Counted from the stretch's first letter, positions 20,301 to 35,300 are shown. The stretch is DNA of 64,000 nucleotides from Tanypteryx hageni (GCA_028673005.1 CM054112.1:28168043-28232042), one strand, 5' to 3'. A program made the numbers and translations. Notes: generated by a model not told the origin, from the letters alone.

Positions 20301-23300
20301 GCTCGTCGCCTCGGCCGCGGCGGACGACCCGGATGGATTGACCACCGTGGAGCAGGAGCTGGAGCACTGGCTGCCGTCTGTTGGCGGTGTGGGCGCGCCG
20401 CTGGTCTTTCGCAGCGGCGCGCCGCTGTTGGTCTCACCTTCCTTCCCATTCTCTCCGCTCTCCAATATACCATCTGTAAAAGAAGATGAAGAATGTGATG
20501 GTGGTGCCAAGCGCCGAAACCTAGGTCACACTGTTGTAAGCTTTTTATTTAAGTTTAATTAAACCACGTTATTCTGAAACAAATTTTGTTCTCTTTCCTG
20601 TACAACGGAATTCCACACAGCCACGGCTAGCTTAGTGATTTATAATTTATGATAACTAGAAAATTTCAGTATTTTCCTAGGTTTGAGTTAAAGGAGTTCG
20701 ACTTTGCTAGACTAATTCGACTTTGACTGATATTGCTGTAATTATATAAGCCGATAACATCTAACGGAGTGATTTACCGTAAGTCTTAGGGTATTCAATC
20801 CGGTCGTATTTATCTTCAATGTATCAAAGTTACATTATTAATTTGCCTAAACTCGCTGTTTTCCTCATTTCTTAAAGCTTGAGCTACAAAGTTGAAACGA
20901 TACAAATATTAATACAATTTCATCTTTTATCATCAGTAAACCTGATGCAAATGAGATATTTATAACCTAATAGCTGGGCGGTTGTGTAGTAAAAAATCTT
21001 ATTATTCACAGGGCGATTATAAAATAGTATATTTTTTATGTTATTCCGTTGACCATATTCTACAACTGATTAATTTATTGACGATGTTTAATAATTATCT
21101 GTAATACTAATGTAGTATTGTAAAAATCGACAACTATGAACGCAATTTATATTAATATTTTGATTTATCTATAAATTACTATCGATCTCTACTCACTCCC
21201 TGAACTCCGAAGCCTAGACTTTACTTAGAGATAAAACGTTGATTACATGAATAGGCATTTAAAACAGTCAAAGATCATTTATTATTCTACTCAATTTTGT
21301 GAAGGTGAATGTTTTATGCATCATACGTCTCGTCATAAATCAGAAGATGATATTTTTTCCCACATCTCATACATTAACCGGGGGAATACGACAATCGGTT
21401 ATAACAAAGCGAATTCGCCAGTTCTTCGAATGTCCTTACGATTTAGTTCTGTCGTATTTCAATTTTTTCACATAAACTCGTTTCGGGAAATCTTGGGCCG
21501 AAAACTTGGGCGATGATTTGAAACAGAATTTGAGACAGAATTTCGCGAAGATGACACACGGGAATCGGCGATGACTTCCGGAAGTTTGTTTACCTTGCGA
21601 GTCGGCGGATGGTGCGGGCGAGGGCGATGTGGGCGGAGGAATGGGCGAATCTTCTCCGTCCCTTAAGTGAGCCAAGGCCAGAGATTCCACGGAGGGCGCA
21701 GGCGGCGAGTTGATCATTATCTCCATTTCCAGATCGTCTGCAGAGCGTAAAAAATATAAATATAAACGTCATATGATGATCAAAACCAAGCTAAAAATTT
21801 TAACAATGCAGAATTTTGAGAGGTGACTAAATTATCTTCAACTAATCTAATCGAGAGAAATTTTTCTTGCTTCCTAATTAATATCAACTTTCCGTTAAAA
21901 TAAATAACAAACCAGGTATCTAAAAAATCGCACAATTGAAAGATATTCTGACTAAGAAATCTGTATTATAGTATACAAGATATGTTAACGTAAAAACAAT
22001 CTAGTAAAAGAAGTTAGTAAATAAACTTTCATTTTCGCTGTATTTAATATTTTAAAATAATTAACTTCGGAGTAAATTCCGTTTTAATTATAATTAAAGT
22101 AATAATACTTTATAATAAACCCTTTGTAATCATCATTTTAACAGCGTCCGCATTATTAGTTTACATAAAGACCAAGTTTAATTGTGATAACGTGAAGTAT
22201 GCATCGAAGTTTGATTTAAATATCAGTACGCCAAATATATTATTTTGATTTATTTACAATTAAAGTAATAATGCCTTATAATACATTCTATGTAAACATC
22301 ACTTTAATATACCGTCCGTATTATTTTATTACATAACAACCGAGTTTATTGAATAAATTCATTTATAAATTATGCAGTCAATATAAATTTACATTGGAGA
22401 ATAAACTAACAGAGGTAAAATCTTACACCTTAAACCCTCTGTTTAATAAGAAAATTAACCTGTTACTGATACGCGTTCGAAATATTTCTTTCGTTGAATT
22501 TATGACAAAAAACATCGTGAAAAAAAACTTAAGCGTGAAAATAATGCTCGACAAAAATGAATTCGAAGTAAAAAGAATAGCGTAAGAGAGCTCCAACTCA
22601 CCTTCACTCTCGTCTAGAGACTGCACCCTATCTGATACTATTCCGGAAGTCGTGTTGGAAGACGTGTTGCTTATGACGGAGACCCTTTGGTCCCCGTGTC
22701 CCTTGCATTGGGAGCCGTGGGTACCGTGTACGCGGTGGCCTCCCACGTGTCCTGGGAACAGGGCGTGCCTGAGGGCGTGCGAGGCGAGTCCCCTGTGCTG
22801 GGCCCCACCGCTCCCCGGACCCTCCTTCGCTATGGACAGTTCCAACAGCAACGGACACAGGTCCCTCATCCGCTTCCTCTCTGCGGAGAGACGAAAGGAG
22901 AAACGCGTTGACATGCGATCCTCATCGAAATGACCATAGATACGAGACAATACGAATCCAAGACATTTGAAAAGGCGGCAAAAATGAAGCCACGCATGCG
23001 ATGATTCCCTTTACACTTTTTGACACCATTGTTAAATAAGTAATTAGATATATATACTGGAACAATTTTTGAAACGAGAAAAAAGTCTGCTATGACCGGG
23101 AATTGAACCCGGGTCTTCCACTTGAAAAAACTATCATTTCACATGAAATGCTCCTATACATTCGTTTTTGTTTTCATGGTATTTTTAGGTCCAAAATGAG
23201 AATAAAGAAGAAAGTACTCAAGTTAATTCACTTCGTTTCTAATTATTCTATTCTTTGGAGAGCGAGTACTAATACTTTAAAATATGAATTAATAACAAAG

Positions 23301-26300
23301 TACCTGCAGTAACAAAAAAACCTATTTAATATATACATAATTAAAAATAATTTATATATATTTTAAAATTAAGTTGTATCTTGTAAAATATTCTTCAACC
23401 TATAAAACCATTCGATAATATGTATAAGTAACATGGAATTTTTTTCTTTGTTGCGTTTTTTTGCAATATAACAAAAATTATGAATAAATTATACAAAACC
23501 AAATTACATATTGTGGTTAATGAAAAGTCTTTCCTTCGGCAGAACGATGATTGTATGTCATTTGAACGCGGATATTTCCGTACAGCTACATCTTATTGAC
23601 AAAATGATAATAAAATCGAAATTTTAAAAAAGAATTTGTGCACGCGGTTCCCGACGTGTATCCAAAATCATATCATGGAATTCGTCTGTTTCCAGTGAGA
23701 GAGCTGTCTGCACGCATTACAAAGATTCCGAGCGTAACAAACAAATTAGAGCAGAAAAAAGGTCGAAAATAAATCTTCCCATTAAAATCAGAATGTTTGC
23801 GATCCACGTTATAAAACTTTTACCCGCGCCAAGAAATCTCGCTCGGTTGTGTTTCCGTCTCCGATGATTCATTCACACTGCTTCGTTTATGCCTTTTGAT
23901 GGGCGTAAATCGCTTTCTCCGACCGAAATGGCTAAAAAAGAGAATCTCCTCTCACCTTCCTCTTCCCGGCGTCGAACCTCGGCCAGCCGTGGCTGCATCG
24001 CCATGCTGAACTGGTGCGTCAGTCTGCATAATGAGAGGAGATGCTTGCTCTTCTCGTCGCTGTTGGAATAGTAGGTGAATTTTCTCGCCGCCGCGCCAGG
24101 CCAATTGAGGGCTCGGATCTCGAACTTCTTGCGCTGAAGAAAAAAACAATGGTACCCTTAAATCTTACATTTTGAAGACTAGAAATAAACGGTTTAATTT
24201 TATATCCCTAAGCTCGTGAAAAAAATTCCGCAAACGAAATATGGAGCTCACCTATGTTCAGGAAACAATTGTTGATAAAAATAACTTTACGACTACTGAA
24301 GATTATAAAATTCGGCAGAAAAATTAAGCTTAATCGATAAAAATCCGAAAGGAAATTGTCTGTGATTTTCATTACCGCTTTTTAAGGCAGTTCTCGAAAT
24401 CTCCCCAAATATGTCTTTGAAATAATAAACATCCAGCTGATGGAGAAGAACAACCGAAATAAAATAATACGGAGTTAATATCCATTCAGCATTTGTTTAA
24501 CGAGTAAAGATTTCTTTATTTCGGTCATATTTAAAATTAGAAGGTTACAGCCGTCCATTATTTAAAGGAAAAGCCTAAAATCCACTCAGGAAATACCAAT
24601 TATGTACTAAGCCGTTTAAACTAACGCTCATTGCCAGCTCAAATGCCTCACCAACATGAAATCTTTGAGGAAAAAACAAACAAAAATTGTTCTGATATAA
24701 ATTTAACATTTCTATGAGGAAACAAGATTGCTTAGATTTCTCAGCATTTTAAGGGCGTGTATACATTCAAAATATTGCAAGGTTTGCGACCAAATTTCTC
24801 GTTTTTGCCTTACTACGTATATGAAACGCAATGCATTATGATCCGAAGCTTTATCTTTAGCATTTCCAAGAGAAGCAAATGCGATCCAATTTTGAGCCTT
24901 TAAGGACGGGACTGGCTCATGAGCGCAATACTTCATTAAAAACAGGCACATCGTAGTTTATAAAAAATATTTTAAAGTTAAAAGAGGCAAGCATTAACGA
25001 AACCTACAAAACTTTCACCCAGTTTATTGTAAGAATTAATTCTCAGCTTTGCCTAAGTGAATGAACTGTTTTGTTTTCTGTTGAAATTTAAATCTTAAAA
25101 TCCCCTAAAGAGAGATCTCAACTCTTTGCATACACATCCAATTCAAGTAAAATCATACACCCACACACACGCGCACACACACACACAACAAACAAACCCA
25201 AATGACATTAATACGAAGGCTTGCGCGGTGTTTTCGTACTCCTTCCAAGACTTTCGGGATTCTACCGCGTGTTGTTTCTTCTAGTTACGACTGTTTCGCC
25301 TCCATTCCAGGTGGCATCTGGAATGGAGGCGAAACAGTCGTCACTAGAAGAAACAACACGCGGTAGAATCCCAAAAGTCTTGGAAGGAAACCCAAATGAC
25401 ACCAAACTCAAAGGAAGTTAAAGAAAGTTCCATTTAAGGAACACATATTATCTTAAATGAATACGAACGTGAGAAATATCTTCGAGTTTTCGCATGTTCG
25501 CAAATAAACCGTTCGAGTTATCGAGATAGGACTGGGTACATATATAAATACACGCATACATATAATCAGCTCTTATTATTATCTCATTTGCATCCAACGT
25601 CCGCTTTAAACATTCTCATGAGATAAATCATCCGCACGTCTATCATAAAATATTTCCTCCCGATTTTTATTTTTAATCTCCTCTCCCTATCCACCTCTCC
25701 CCTTCCCATCCCTCCATCAAACCTCCCCCTCGTAGGTTCCGCCGGGTGTTGATGGGAGAGGAGGAATGCGGTGACGTAATCCACGTCATCCAGCCGACGT
25801 GAGCACACTCCTCCCTCCCTTCCTTCTCTCCCTCTTACCCCCTCTCTTCCCCTTACCCCTCCCTTCCCTCTCTTTCCCTTACCCCCTCCCTTCCCTCTTA
25901 CTCCCTCTCTTCCCTCTCCCCCCCTTACCCCCTCCTCCCTTTCCTCTCCCACGACCTCCTCCTCAAAGCCAACCCATCGAGCAAAAGCCGCGGATTTTAT
26001 CGCGGGAGCGTTCGAGGATTGGCCATTGCTAGGAGTAGGGGAGAAAGGCAGTGGCGGGGGGAGGGAGGGATAGAGGGGGTGGCGAAGAGAAGGGAAGAGA
26101 TGGAGCAGGATGAAGGGTTAGAAGGAATGCCTCGGCCGTCGAGACCACACCGAAAGAAAACGCAATCGCAAATCCACCGCCGTCCACCGCGCAAACGAAA
26201 CATGCCCCCTCCCCTGTCTATCCCTTCCTCTCTTCCCCCTTTCCCCTTATTACCCCTTCCCGTCCCGAAAGAACCCCACATCCGGTCTCCGAAATCGGAA

Positions 26301-29300
26301 GTTACGCGGGGTGCGCAGACAGCATGACAATCGCCTCCCCCACTCCGTCTCTCGTGCGGAGATGTAGGAAGGGGCCCTTTCGTCCTCCCCTCCCTCCCCC
26401 TCTTCGACCCCTCCCATCTTCTCTCCCGCACTCCTGTGCGAGCTGGATTTCCCCTCGGACGCACACTCGACGAATTCACAATAGCCGACAGGAAAAAAAA
26501 CACGTACCCGACAAAATATCTCACTCTTTCTCCTATGACCTCGATTTAGGAGCATTAATAAGGATATTTAAGACGGCGTACACAATTTTATTCGGGAACT
26601 GAGGCTCGTTTTATTTCCTCATACACATTTTGTAAGCGTTACCTCAATCTGCGTTAAAAAGCAATGGCGATAACCTATTTTTCATACCCCATGACATTTA
26701 CCCTTTATATAAAAGAAAAGATTATACAGTGAATTGTTCGGATATAGATCAAGAGCATCAACAATATCAGTCTCTAAATAAGAACGACGAATATAACAAG
26801 CATATATTTTCAATGAGTGGTACATACGTAAAAAAGCTACTCATTAACGTCGAACGGCTGTTTTAATTTACCACCCCTAAATTCAAAAAATCATCAACCG
26901 CCGCAAATCCGCCGAATCGCCAAAAGGTTCCACTCTTCCGCTTCTTTTTTTTATTAAGGGCCGACTGGACCAGTCTCATGCGACAGATCCTCCGAAACAG
27001 ATACAAAAAATGGATCGCTCTTCCTTCGCATATCGCCGCTAGCTTTTTTCCGAGTGGGTGGACCAATTAGGTCGATGCTTAATCTGCACGTCAATCTCTC
27101 TCTCTCCCCCACCCACCCTCCCCTTCATTCCCTTACGCTCCCGGGAACGGGAGGAGGAGAGGAGGAGGAGGTGGGAAGGAGGATGGGGGAAGGAGGATGG
27201 GGGAGGAGGATGGGGGAAGGAGGATGGGGGAAGGAGGATGGGGGAAGGAGGATGGGGGAAGGAGGATGGGGGAAGGAGGTGGGGGAAGGAGGTGGGGGGA
27301 GGAGGTGGGGGGAGGAGGTGGGGGGAGGAGGTGGAGGGAGGAGGTGGAGGGAGGAGGTGGAGGGAGGAGGTGGAGGGAGGAGGTGGGGGAGGAGTTGGGG
27401 GGAGGAGGTGGTAAGGAGGTAGTAAGGAGGATGGGAGGGATGAGACGGAGAGGGGGAAGGAGGGGGGAGCACGATATTCCCATGGTTTCTTTTCCCGACC
27501 CCTTTCCTCCCACATTTCCCCTCCTTTTCCTTGTTTCCCCTTTCCAGCGGCCAGACTCTCACCTTATGATACACAAAGCCTAGCCAAGTTTCTCTCCACA
27601 CGTCTTTCCCGACGCACACATGCATGCACCGTGCATTGGGTGTGGCAGGGTTCCAAGGCCACATTGTCAGAGTGAGAGAAGTTAGACGGAACAGAGGAGA
27701 AGAAAATATGGAAAAAAGAGAGAAAAGAATAGAGAGAGAGAGATATGCGATATGTCTATGGCGTATTGCGAAGGAGAGGAAAGTGGAAAATGAAGTTGGG
27801 ATTCATTTTAAAGCTTTTCAGTACAGCCGGATGGAAAATATGCAGAAAAGATCCCAGAATCGAAAAATGATTGGCATGAGTGAATGGATGAGTGTGGATG
27901 AGCGAGTCGGCACGGCTCGTCCAAGAGGTGATTATTAGCTGTGGCGACGATTTAGGCTTAAAAAAAGAACAGGCCAACGCAGTAAAATACTAACGTGTCC
28001 AGTGAGGTTTCAAAGGGGCTTTCCGACGCTTAATTTGGTTTTTTCTTTCTAAGAAATCGTACACACAGAGGAGGCGGATCCAGGAATTTCCCAACTTTAT
28101 TTTCCTTCCTTTCTATTGAACCCATCACTGATGTACGGAGGAAATATAGAGACGCGAAAGGCGTGATACGGTTCCGCTAGAGAATAATAAATCGTCAAAA
28201 AACCAACGTGAGGAGATTTTACTTTTCATGGATGATTTTCGAAATACTTTAAGCGCGCATTTCTAACGGACAAGCAGCGACACCAGCCAAGGTAGTAGGT
28301 AAACAAAAACCGCGGATCTTAAATATATCCGAAGATCATATCTATCTGTAACAGTTAGGCACTAATGCTGCCTGCGACGTTAAATATAATTACGATCCAT
28401 TCAATCGTTCATATTTTTATTCAGAAAGTACTCAAACTGAAAAAAAAAACAAGAAAAAAAAAAAAATTTCCATCCGATACGTCAAGAGCCGTCATTACTT
28501 AAATTATCCCCCAGCATTCCGTTACTTCCTCGGGAATTCAACGCATCGCTCGGATGTAATACAGACGATCTGGAAAAGCCAAAAGATCGACTTCACCCTA
28601 GAAGTTTTATCGAGAACAGCCCCGCTTAATTTCGGGAAAGCGTTCCCCCCTCGGGGAGTGGGAAGTAATTCCCGTGACGTCACATCCCGTCCACCCTCCA
28701 CCAGCTTTCTTCAATCGCCCATCGCGCGTCTTACTATTTCGCCCTGAGAAAAAACACCGCCTTCGTTTTCCCATCCTTGGCCCTGTGGCCGGCTCGGAAG
28801 ACGTAAAACAAAAGAAAGACGATGAGGAATGACCTCAAAGCGACCTTCCCCGAAGGCAACCCTAGAGGCCCTCTTCCCTCGACCAAATATCCTTCTTTCT
28901 TCCCTCATTCCACTCGCCAGGAGGGTGTTTTTTGGAGGACGGCCTGCCCAACCCAAAAACACCGACCCATCCCGTGACCCAAAATTCCTTCCGCTTTGCT
29001 CTCGTAAACAAAACGTATTCATCCGATGGATAAGAGGGGGGAGACCGTGAATCCGAACAGTTTTTTAATCCGATAGTTCACGCGTCTTTAATGACGACAA
29101 TGACGGTCCATTCGTTTAAATCATAACATTCTCGCACCGATTTAAATGCTAAAGAGTCCAGAATAATTTCGGTTCGAACAAGCTCCGCGCCCATATATAA
29201 TGTTAATGTCTCGTAGACTCACCTCAAAGCACAGTTTTCCGATGTTGCTCCATAGAAACGTGGCCATAACCGCTTTCTCCATGTTTTCCTGAAATAAAAA

Positions 29301-32300
29301 AGAGCTCCAATTGTTATGCATTCCCAAGCAACTGGAAAATGAACTTCTACCAAGAACGTCAGAAAAAAGAAACTATTGATAAACTCCTTTACGCACTCAA
29401 TCGCTATAGAGATATAAACTTCATATTAACAACTGATACATCAGATAATTTCCTATTTGAATCATAGCTGCAATTAAATCTGTATTTCTATAACATGATA
29501 AATAAGCAATAATATTAATAATTAATCAGGGGAAACAATTCTGTAATACTAGGTGCTATAGAGCAGCATACAACCTATGCTTTCCCTATAACAACACGTG
29601 AAATAAAATAGAAAAATGAAAACTGAAATAAATATCTCGTTGCCAAAGGCAACCAATAATACGCCGATAGAAGATAAAAAATTAAAAAAAGGATTTTATT
29701 CACTGAAAATATATCGTAAATAAGATATGCGGTGTCTATCTTCGATCTATTTGTGTGGATCTATAACTATAAAGGGTGGAGGATGAGAGAGAGGCCTACC
29801 TGGCCTCGCCCCTCATTCCAAGGAGGCTCACCTCGTATATTTCAATGCCCTTGGCGCAAATACCGAGCCATACGGTCGAATTCGGCCCCGGGGCGGACCC
29901 GCTCTGTCCCCCGGCGCCCCCGCTCCCCTGTTCCGGCTTCTTGCTCTTGTTGAGTCGGTACAGATGGAGATTGAGGCGGAGAGGAGGCACTCGGGGAGGG
30001 GAGAGCTGGGCTGCCTCCGGGGCCCAAGCGGAGGCGGGCGTGGAGGAAGCGGCCGCCGCCTCCCGGATGTACTGCAACTCCGCTTCGGCGCGGGTGAGGC
30101 CGCGGAGACCTCTGTGGTGGGCCTCGACGGCTCGCACGGCCATCGTTTCCTCCAACTTCAAGGGAAATAAACATGAAGATCCAATTAGTCTCGCGGTACA
30201 GGTATTATAACATTGCTTAGGGATTTATACAGCAACCGGAAGATTTACATAAAAAGTATCAATCTACTAAGATCGAGTTAGAGTTTGCATGTAGAATTTC
30301 CGAGAACATTTATTTATTGAACAGTAATTATTATTGATACATTATACTTTTAAAGAATGACTGACAATAATAATTTAACTGCTCGATCTTTTACCTTCAG
30401 TGCTGCTGAAATGCATCAAGAAATAAGAATTCAGGTTATGTCATTTAAATTAATTTTTAAAAATCTCTCACTCTCATTTAGGATTATACAAAGTTATTAC
30501 ATGACGTCGTTCTATTTACGAAACGTATTCTTCTACCTTAAACCTAATAGTAATTTTCTCTTAATTAATAAGAAGTGATTGGTATCACGCTGTAAGCAGA
30601 TTTCTTAGTAATTAATAAATATGTTCTTACAAGGCTACGTGGAATAGTGGATTTCATACTGTCCTGGTAAAAAGATATTTATTTAATATACTTTTCAGAA
30701 ATAGCTCAAGCTTGTTCCTTTCAAGGTTAAAGTATAAAGTTAAGAAATACTTAGCAGTAAGCACTACAGAAACACGAAAAGTTTGGAGGCCTTCGGAACA
30801 AAGGATTCTAATTTATTTAAAATATCTCTTCATGCCGTTCAATGGCTGATAAGTTTTGTTAAACATCCAGGGGATTGCTTGCTTACCTGAGGCGGGAGAT
30901 ATTCTCCGGGGGCGAAATACGGCTCGGTTGCAGCCACAACCTCCTCATCGGTCCCCTCTTCCTCCTCATCGTCTCCGTCCCTGCCCCCGACATCCTCCGC
31001 CTCCCCGTCGCTTCCCCCACCCTCCCCCAAAACCCCGCTCCCCCTGCACCTCCGCCTCCGCCGCACCCCGCCGCATAATCCCACCCCATCCGAAGATGCC
31101 ACCCTGTCTCCGTCGCGGTCTCCCAAGTCAGCTTGGAGGGCGAGCCCGGCCAGGAGGCAGAGCGCCGCGACCGCCGCCCCCGGACCCAGACCGCTCCCGT
31201 GGTACGCCCCTCCTCCCTCCTCCTCCTCCTCGTCCACACTACCGCTGCCCCCATGCACCGCCGCCCGCACGCCCCCTGCGCCGGCCTGCCACCGGTCGGC
31301 GGAGACGGCGTTGCGGCGGAGCTGGAGGTAGTAATGGTGTCTCGTCACCTTATCCCTGGAAATATAAGGAAAAGGCCAAATCATGTCTCTTGTTTTTAAA
31401 AAAATAATTCAGATTGGCATTAAATGACAAATTATTGTGATTTCAAATAATAAACGAAAAAACAATAACATAATAAATCAACATTATTGTACCGACGTAG
31501 AAGATACAAAAAAGAGCCAATAAATAGAAGTAAAAGAATTATTAGCTCGTAGTAAACTAGTAAAATGGTCAAAAATCATTTTGAAAAAGAAATTTTTAGT
31601 ATTTGTGATCCTATTGTGCATCCTTTGCTTTAGTTTCACAAAAAAATATATCGCGCGCAACATTTCCTATTTCATTGCGAAAAATAGTTCCTCTTCCACT
31701 CACTTCTAATGGAATTCCCAAATTTATTGTTCATGCAATAGTCAATAAGCTTCTCTGAAATTTAAGTTGACACAAATTGGGAAAATCAGATGATTTTTCG
31801 ATTGAATTTCGTCTAGTTTGGTTTAATATTTGAAAATCAATTTTAAAACACCGATCTTTCAAAAATGTTTGCTATAGATTTGTAAATGCGTGGGGTTTGG
31901 AAGTGGGTTTATTGCCTCCGATTCATTTCCTTCTGTTTTCGCGAATTTTCTTCGGAAAGAAAGGAAGCCTTGAAGACGTTCGGTTGATTTCACTAATCAC
32001 ATCTCCTAGATCGGTGCCATCGCGCTTTCTGCGCATCTGGCACGAAGATCGTTGGCTTAACCACACAGCGAATAACCTTGTTTAACTTCCATTAAGTAAA
32101 TTACTGCGGCCTATGTGGATACATTTAATTAAGTCCCAACAGAACGTATTCCGTTCAGTTAAAAATAATTTCAACCTATCAACTTTCCAACACCTATCAT
32201 TGTCGTGTCATCTCATCATCATACAGAAGCCTCTCTCGCTGCTTCTTCCGGGATTACTCCATCCAACCGCTTCAAATGCAAAATCATCATCCCAGGCACA

Positions 32301-35300
32301 CAAATGAAATAATTTATCCCGGTTAAATTTCCGTGATAGATAAGAAAATATCATTAAGCAGCGCGCGTGGAAACATGCGCTAACGTGATTCGGCAAAATT
32401 AATTTCTGCGACTGTATCAACGATTCAGCCGCGCGCCCATTACATTAGCATGAAAACATGTACCTTAAACGATCTTTCTGTCCTTTAAACCCTAAACTTG
32501 TTTTAAGTGTATCCAGCGATATATTTAAATCGCCGCGTTGTCATCACTAAGAGGCAGCATGGCCGTTCACCCAAAATGTGGAAAGTCATATTGTCCGAAT
32601 GAAAACATATTTGCATTACGAATACCCTTATGAGAGAAAATTAAACTGAAAGGGTTCAAATATTTTTTCTGTAAACTGCAACACATTTTCTCTGGCATGC
32701 AACAGTGGACCCAGATAATGTAGCAGCAACTTTAGCGATTGGTAGGTTTTTCAAAGAGATAATGAGAGAAAAGAAAGTATTCTACTAATTACCTCGGCGA
32801 ATAGTCGGGAAATTTTTCCCGATGTCGCGACGTCGTTAATTTGGCGTTAAACGCAACAAACAACCGCTCGAAAAAATGTTCCATTTGATCGATTCTGCTA
32901 GTCTTCGACTCCGATTTCCATGACAGCATTAGCCCGATAGAGAGGTCGATGATGACAGATGGATGATGATGGACGATCACGTCCGAACCCGGAAGGATGG
33001 AAAGTACAGTAAACTAGCCTTCCGAATCGCTCGTCCATACATAGTTTCCGTGGCAGTCAAACATAAAAAAACGCGTCCTTATCAATCTCTCGAACACATA
33101 CACACACTCTCTCCCCTTCCGTCGGAGCGATCGAGAGGCGTGGCCAGGACCAATCGAAGACTCTTGAGATCCCAAAGGACGCCCGCCTCCCAAAAGTAAA
33201 TGGGACACAGTTGCGCGCGGACATTGTGAGAAAATCTCCAGAAGCAATCACCCACACCTCTTCAGAAACACCCGTCCCTCTTCCTCCCTCCCTCACTACC
33301 TCCTCCCTCCCTCACTACCTCCTCCCTCCCCCACTACCTCCTCCCTCCCCAACTACCTCCTCACTACCCCCTCCCTCTCTCACTACCTCCTACCTTTCTC
33401 ACCACCTCCTCCCGGTTAACCGCCCTCGTACAAAGATTTGATGAGAACTCGTCCCGTCCTCATTCCTCACGCCGAGGGTGCCAAACCCAACCAATCCCGC
33501 CACTCCCACACGGCAAATCGCACAACTCGGTAGTCGGTCCTACGTCACATCCGCCAATCTTTCCTTCCCAGCATTCCGCCCTCCCTCGCTCTCTCCGCTC
33601 TCTCCCTCTCTCCTCAAGCCTCCTCTCCATATCCGTTCCTCCTCTCTCGTTCTCTCCTCATCCTCTTGTAGTCCGAGATGCGAGTAGAGATAATTACGAG
33701 CGCCTTGGATTTACGAGTGGGTGGAGGGTGTCCGATTACACCCCTAGATGCCTTGCACCGGATTTGTTTATCACCGATGCCACACATGTGAGGAGTGGGG
33801 GAGTTATAAGTAGGGGGAGAGGGCGAAGAGGGTTTGGGGGAGACGTCAGATGAGACGACGGAGTGAAGAAAAGGATGCTGCCGGGGATTGTCACGGATGG
33901 GCATAGAGAGGGAGGGAAAGAGAGATGGCGGGTGAAACGCCTTCTTATCCAGAGCACATCCGAAAAACACAAAACCCAGTCCAAAAATCCCTCCTCTGAC
34001 ATCTCTCCGACGGCTGGGAACGCAGAGAGATACGACCGACTGAGCCGCGCACATGTGCGCCCCGTTTATTATCCCCGAGGATCTCGAGTCCGATGTCTGG
34101 TGACGGCTCTTGAATACCTTCTCGACTCCGGATACGGCTTCGCTCCGTGGATTCTCTCGAGGCTACGCGAGCATTATCGTTATATGCGCGAGGAATGACG
34201 AGGTTAATTTCGCCGCGATCGCGGAGGATTTCCTCCGTTGATCCAAGGCCTCGATAAGAGCTTCGTGCCACCAAATGAAATTCCGCGCGAAATGAAAAGT
34301 AATAACTTGAAGTTTTCATTTCCAAACGCAACCTCAACAGCGCACGTGCACAAATCAACCGAGGAATATTCTAGATCCAGCGATAAAACGCACATTATTT
34401 CGAGGTGAAAAAAATGGCGATAATTCGATCATGCTGGGATAGCTTAAAGGAAACACGCGAGGATGCCCGCGTTGTTGAGAATGACTTCCGAACGCAACAG
34501 AAGGGCGGAAATATTGTTGCTCCGGGATTGCGTTTGCGCGCACGCGTTAGTTGATTTACGCGCGGCAGGCGCAGAAAATAAATAAAATTCATTCGTGGGG
34601 AGGAGAAATAAGGTATGGGGAGGAGGTGACGTCACCTCTGGATTCCGAAACGGCTCGCCGATACTAATCGCGTCGCTCTATAAACATTAAGTCGCAGGAG
34701 AAATTTGCATCCTTTCCGCCGTGAACAAGGCAAGGACAGCGATTTTCGCAGAGTCGTCCTTTAGAGTGACACCCACGCGATCGCATACCACTGGCGTCGT
34801 AGGGGAGAGAGAGGTCATTCTGCAATCCGACCCCTTTAGTTCCACCTCCTCCCAAATCCCTCCCCTCCTACCTCACTCTCCTTACCACCTTCCAACTACG
34901 TGTGGACCGTAAATCGACGGTGAGTTACGACGCACGCAGACTCCTATAGTGGCAGTAAAACTCTACTCCGAAGATGGTGTGGCTAATCCTCGCACACATG
35001 AGACTCTTCTTCCTCCCCGAATCCCCCTTTAAGAACATTCCTCATGGAGAAATTCCTCCCTCTTCGCACTCCGCCTCTCTCCGCCCATTCATCTATCTCC
35101 TTCGATAGGAGAAAGATACCTCTGTCTCTCTTCCTCGATCTTTTCCTAACAAACGCATATACGCACCTTTACTCCAATCAGCCCCTTCCTTTCTCCCTTA
35201 CCTCTACTAATTCCCGCACTTGCGTTCTAAAAGCCTCCGTGTGCCTAAAGAGATGATGGGCAAGGGTGAATTACGAGGAGGGCAGAGAAATGAGGTGAGA

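Larger units (their letters stand above)
24134..29222 (-). other. ex intron, 5,089 bp, rich in simple repeats
   Basis: It contains a CA repeat (25157-25188), a long hairpin flanked by direct repeats (25194-25401), a pyrimidine-rich tract (25800-25955), a G-rich minisatellite (27149-27445) and an A-rich tract (28437-28467). No exon was recognised. Confidence 0.85.

Noticed and set aside
18674..20489. Several plus-strand frames over 100 codons
   Set aside because: They are antisense to the long GC-rich ex exon, where stop codons are rare on both strands.
22423..22601. Extension of the ex exon frame below 22602
   Set aside because: A clear GTGAGT donor ends the exon and the sequence turns AT-rich; the continuation is intron.
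27039..27664. Overlapping Pro-rich and Gly-rich frames
   Set aside because: All arise from the purine-rich minisatellite at 27149-27445.
30856..31407. Plus-strand 183-codon Pro/Arg-rich frame
   Set aside because: It is antisense to the ex F2 exon; the minus strand encodes conserved FERM blocks with proper splice sites.
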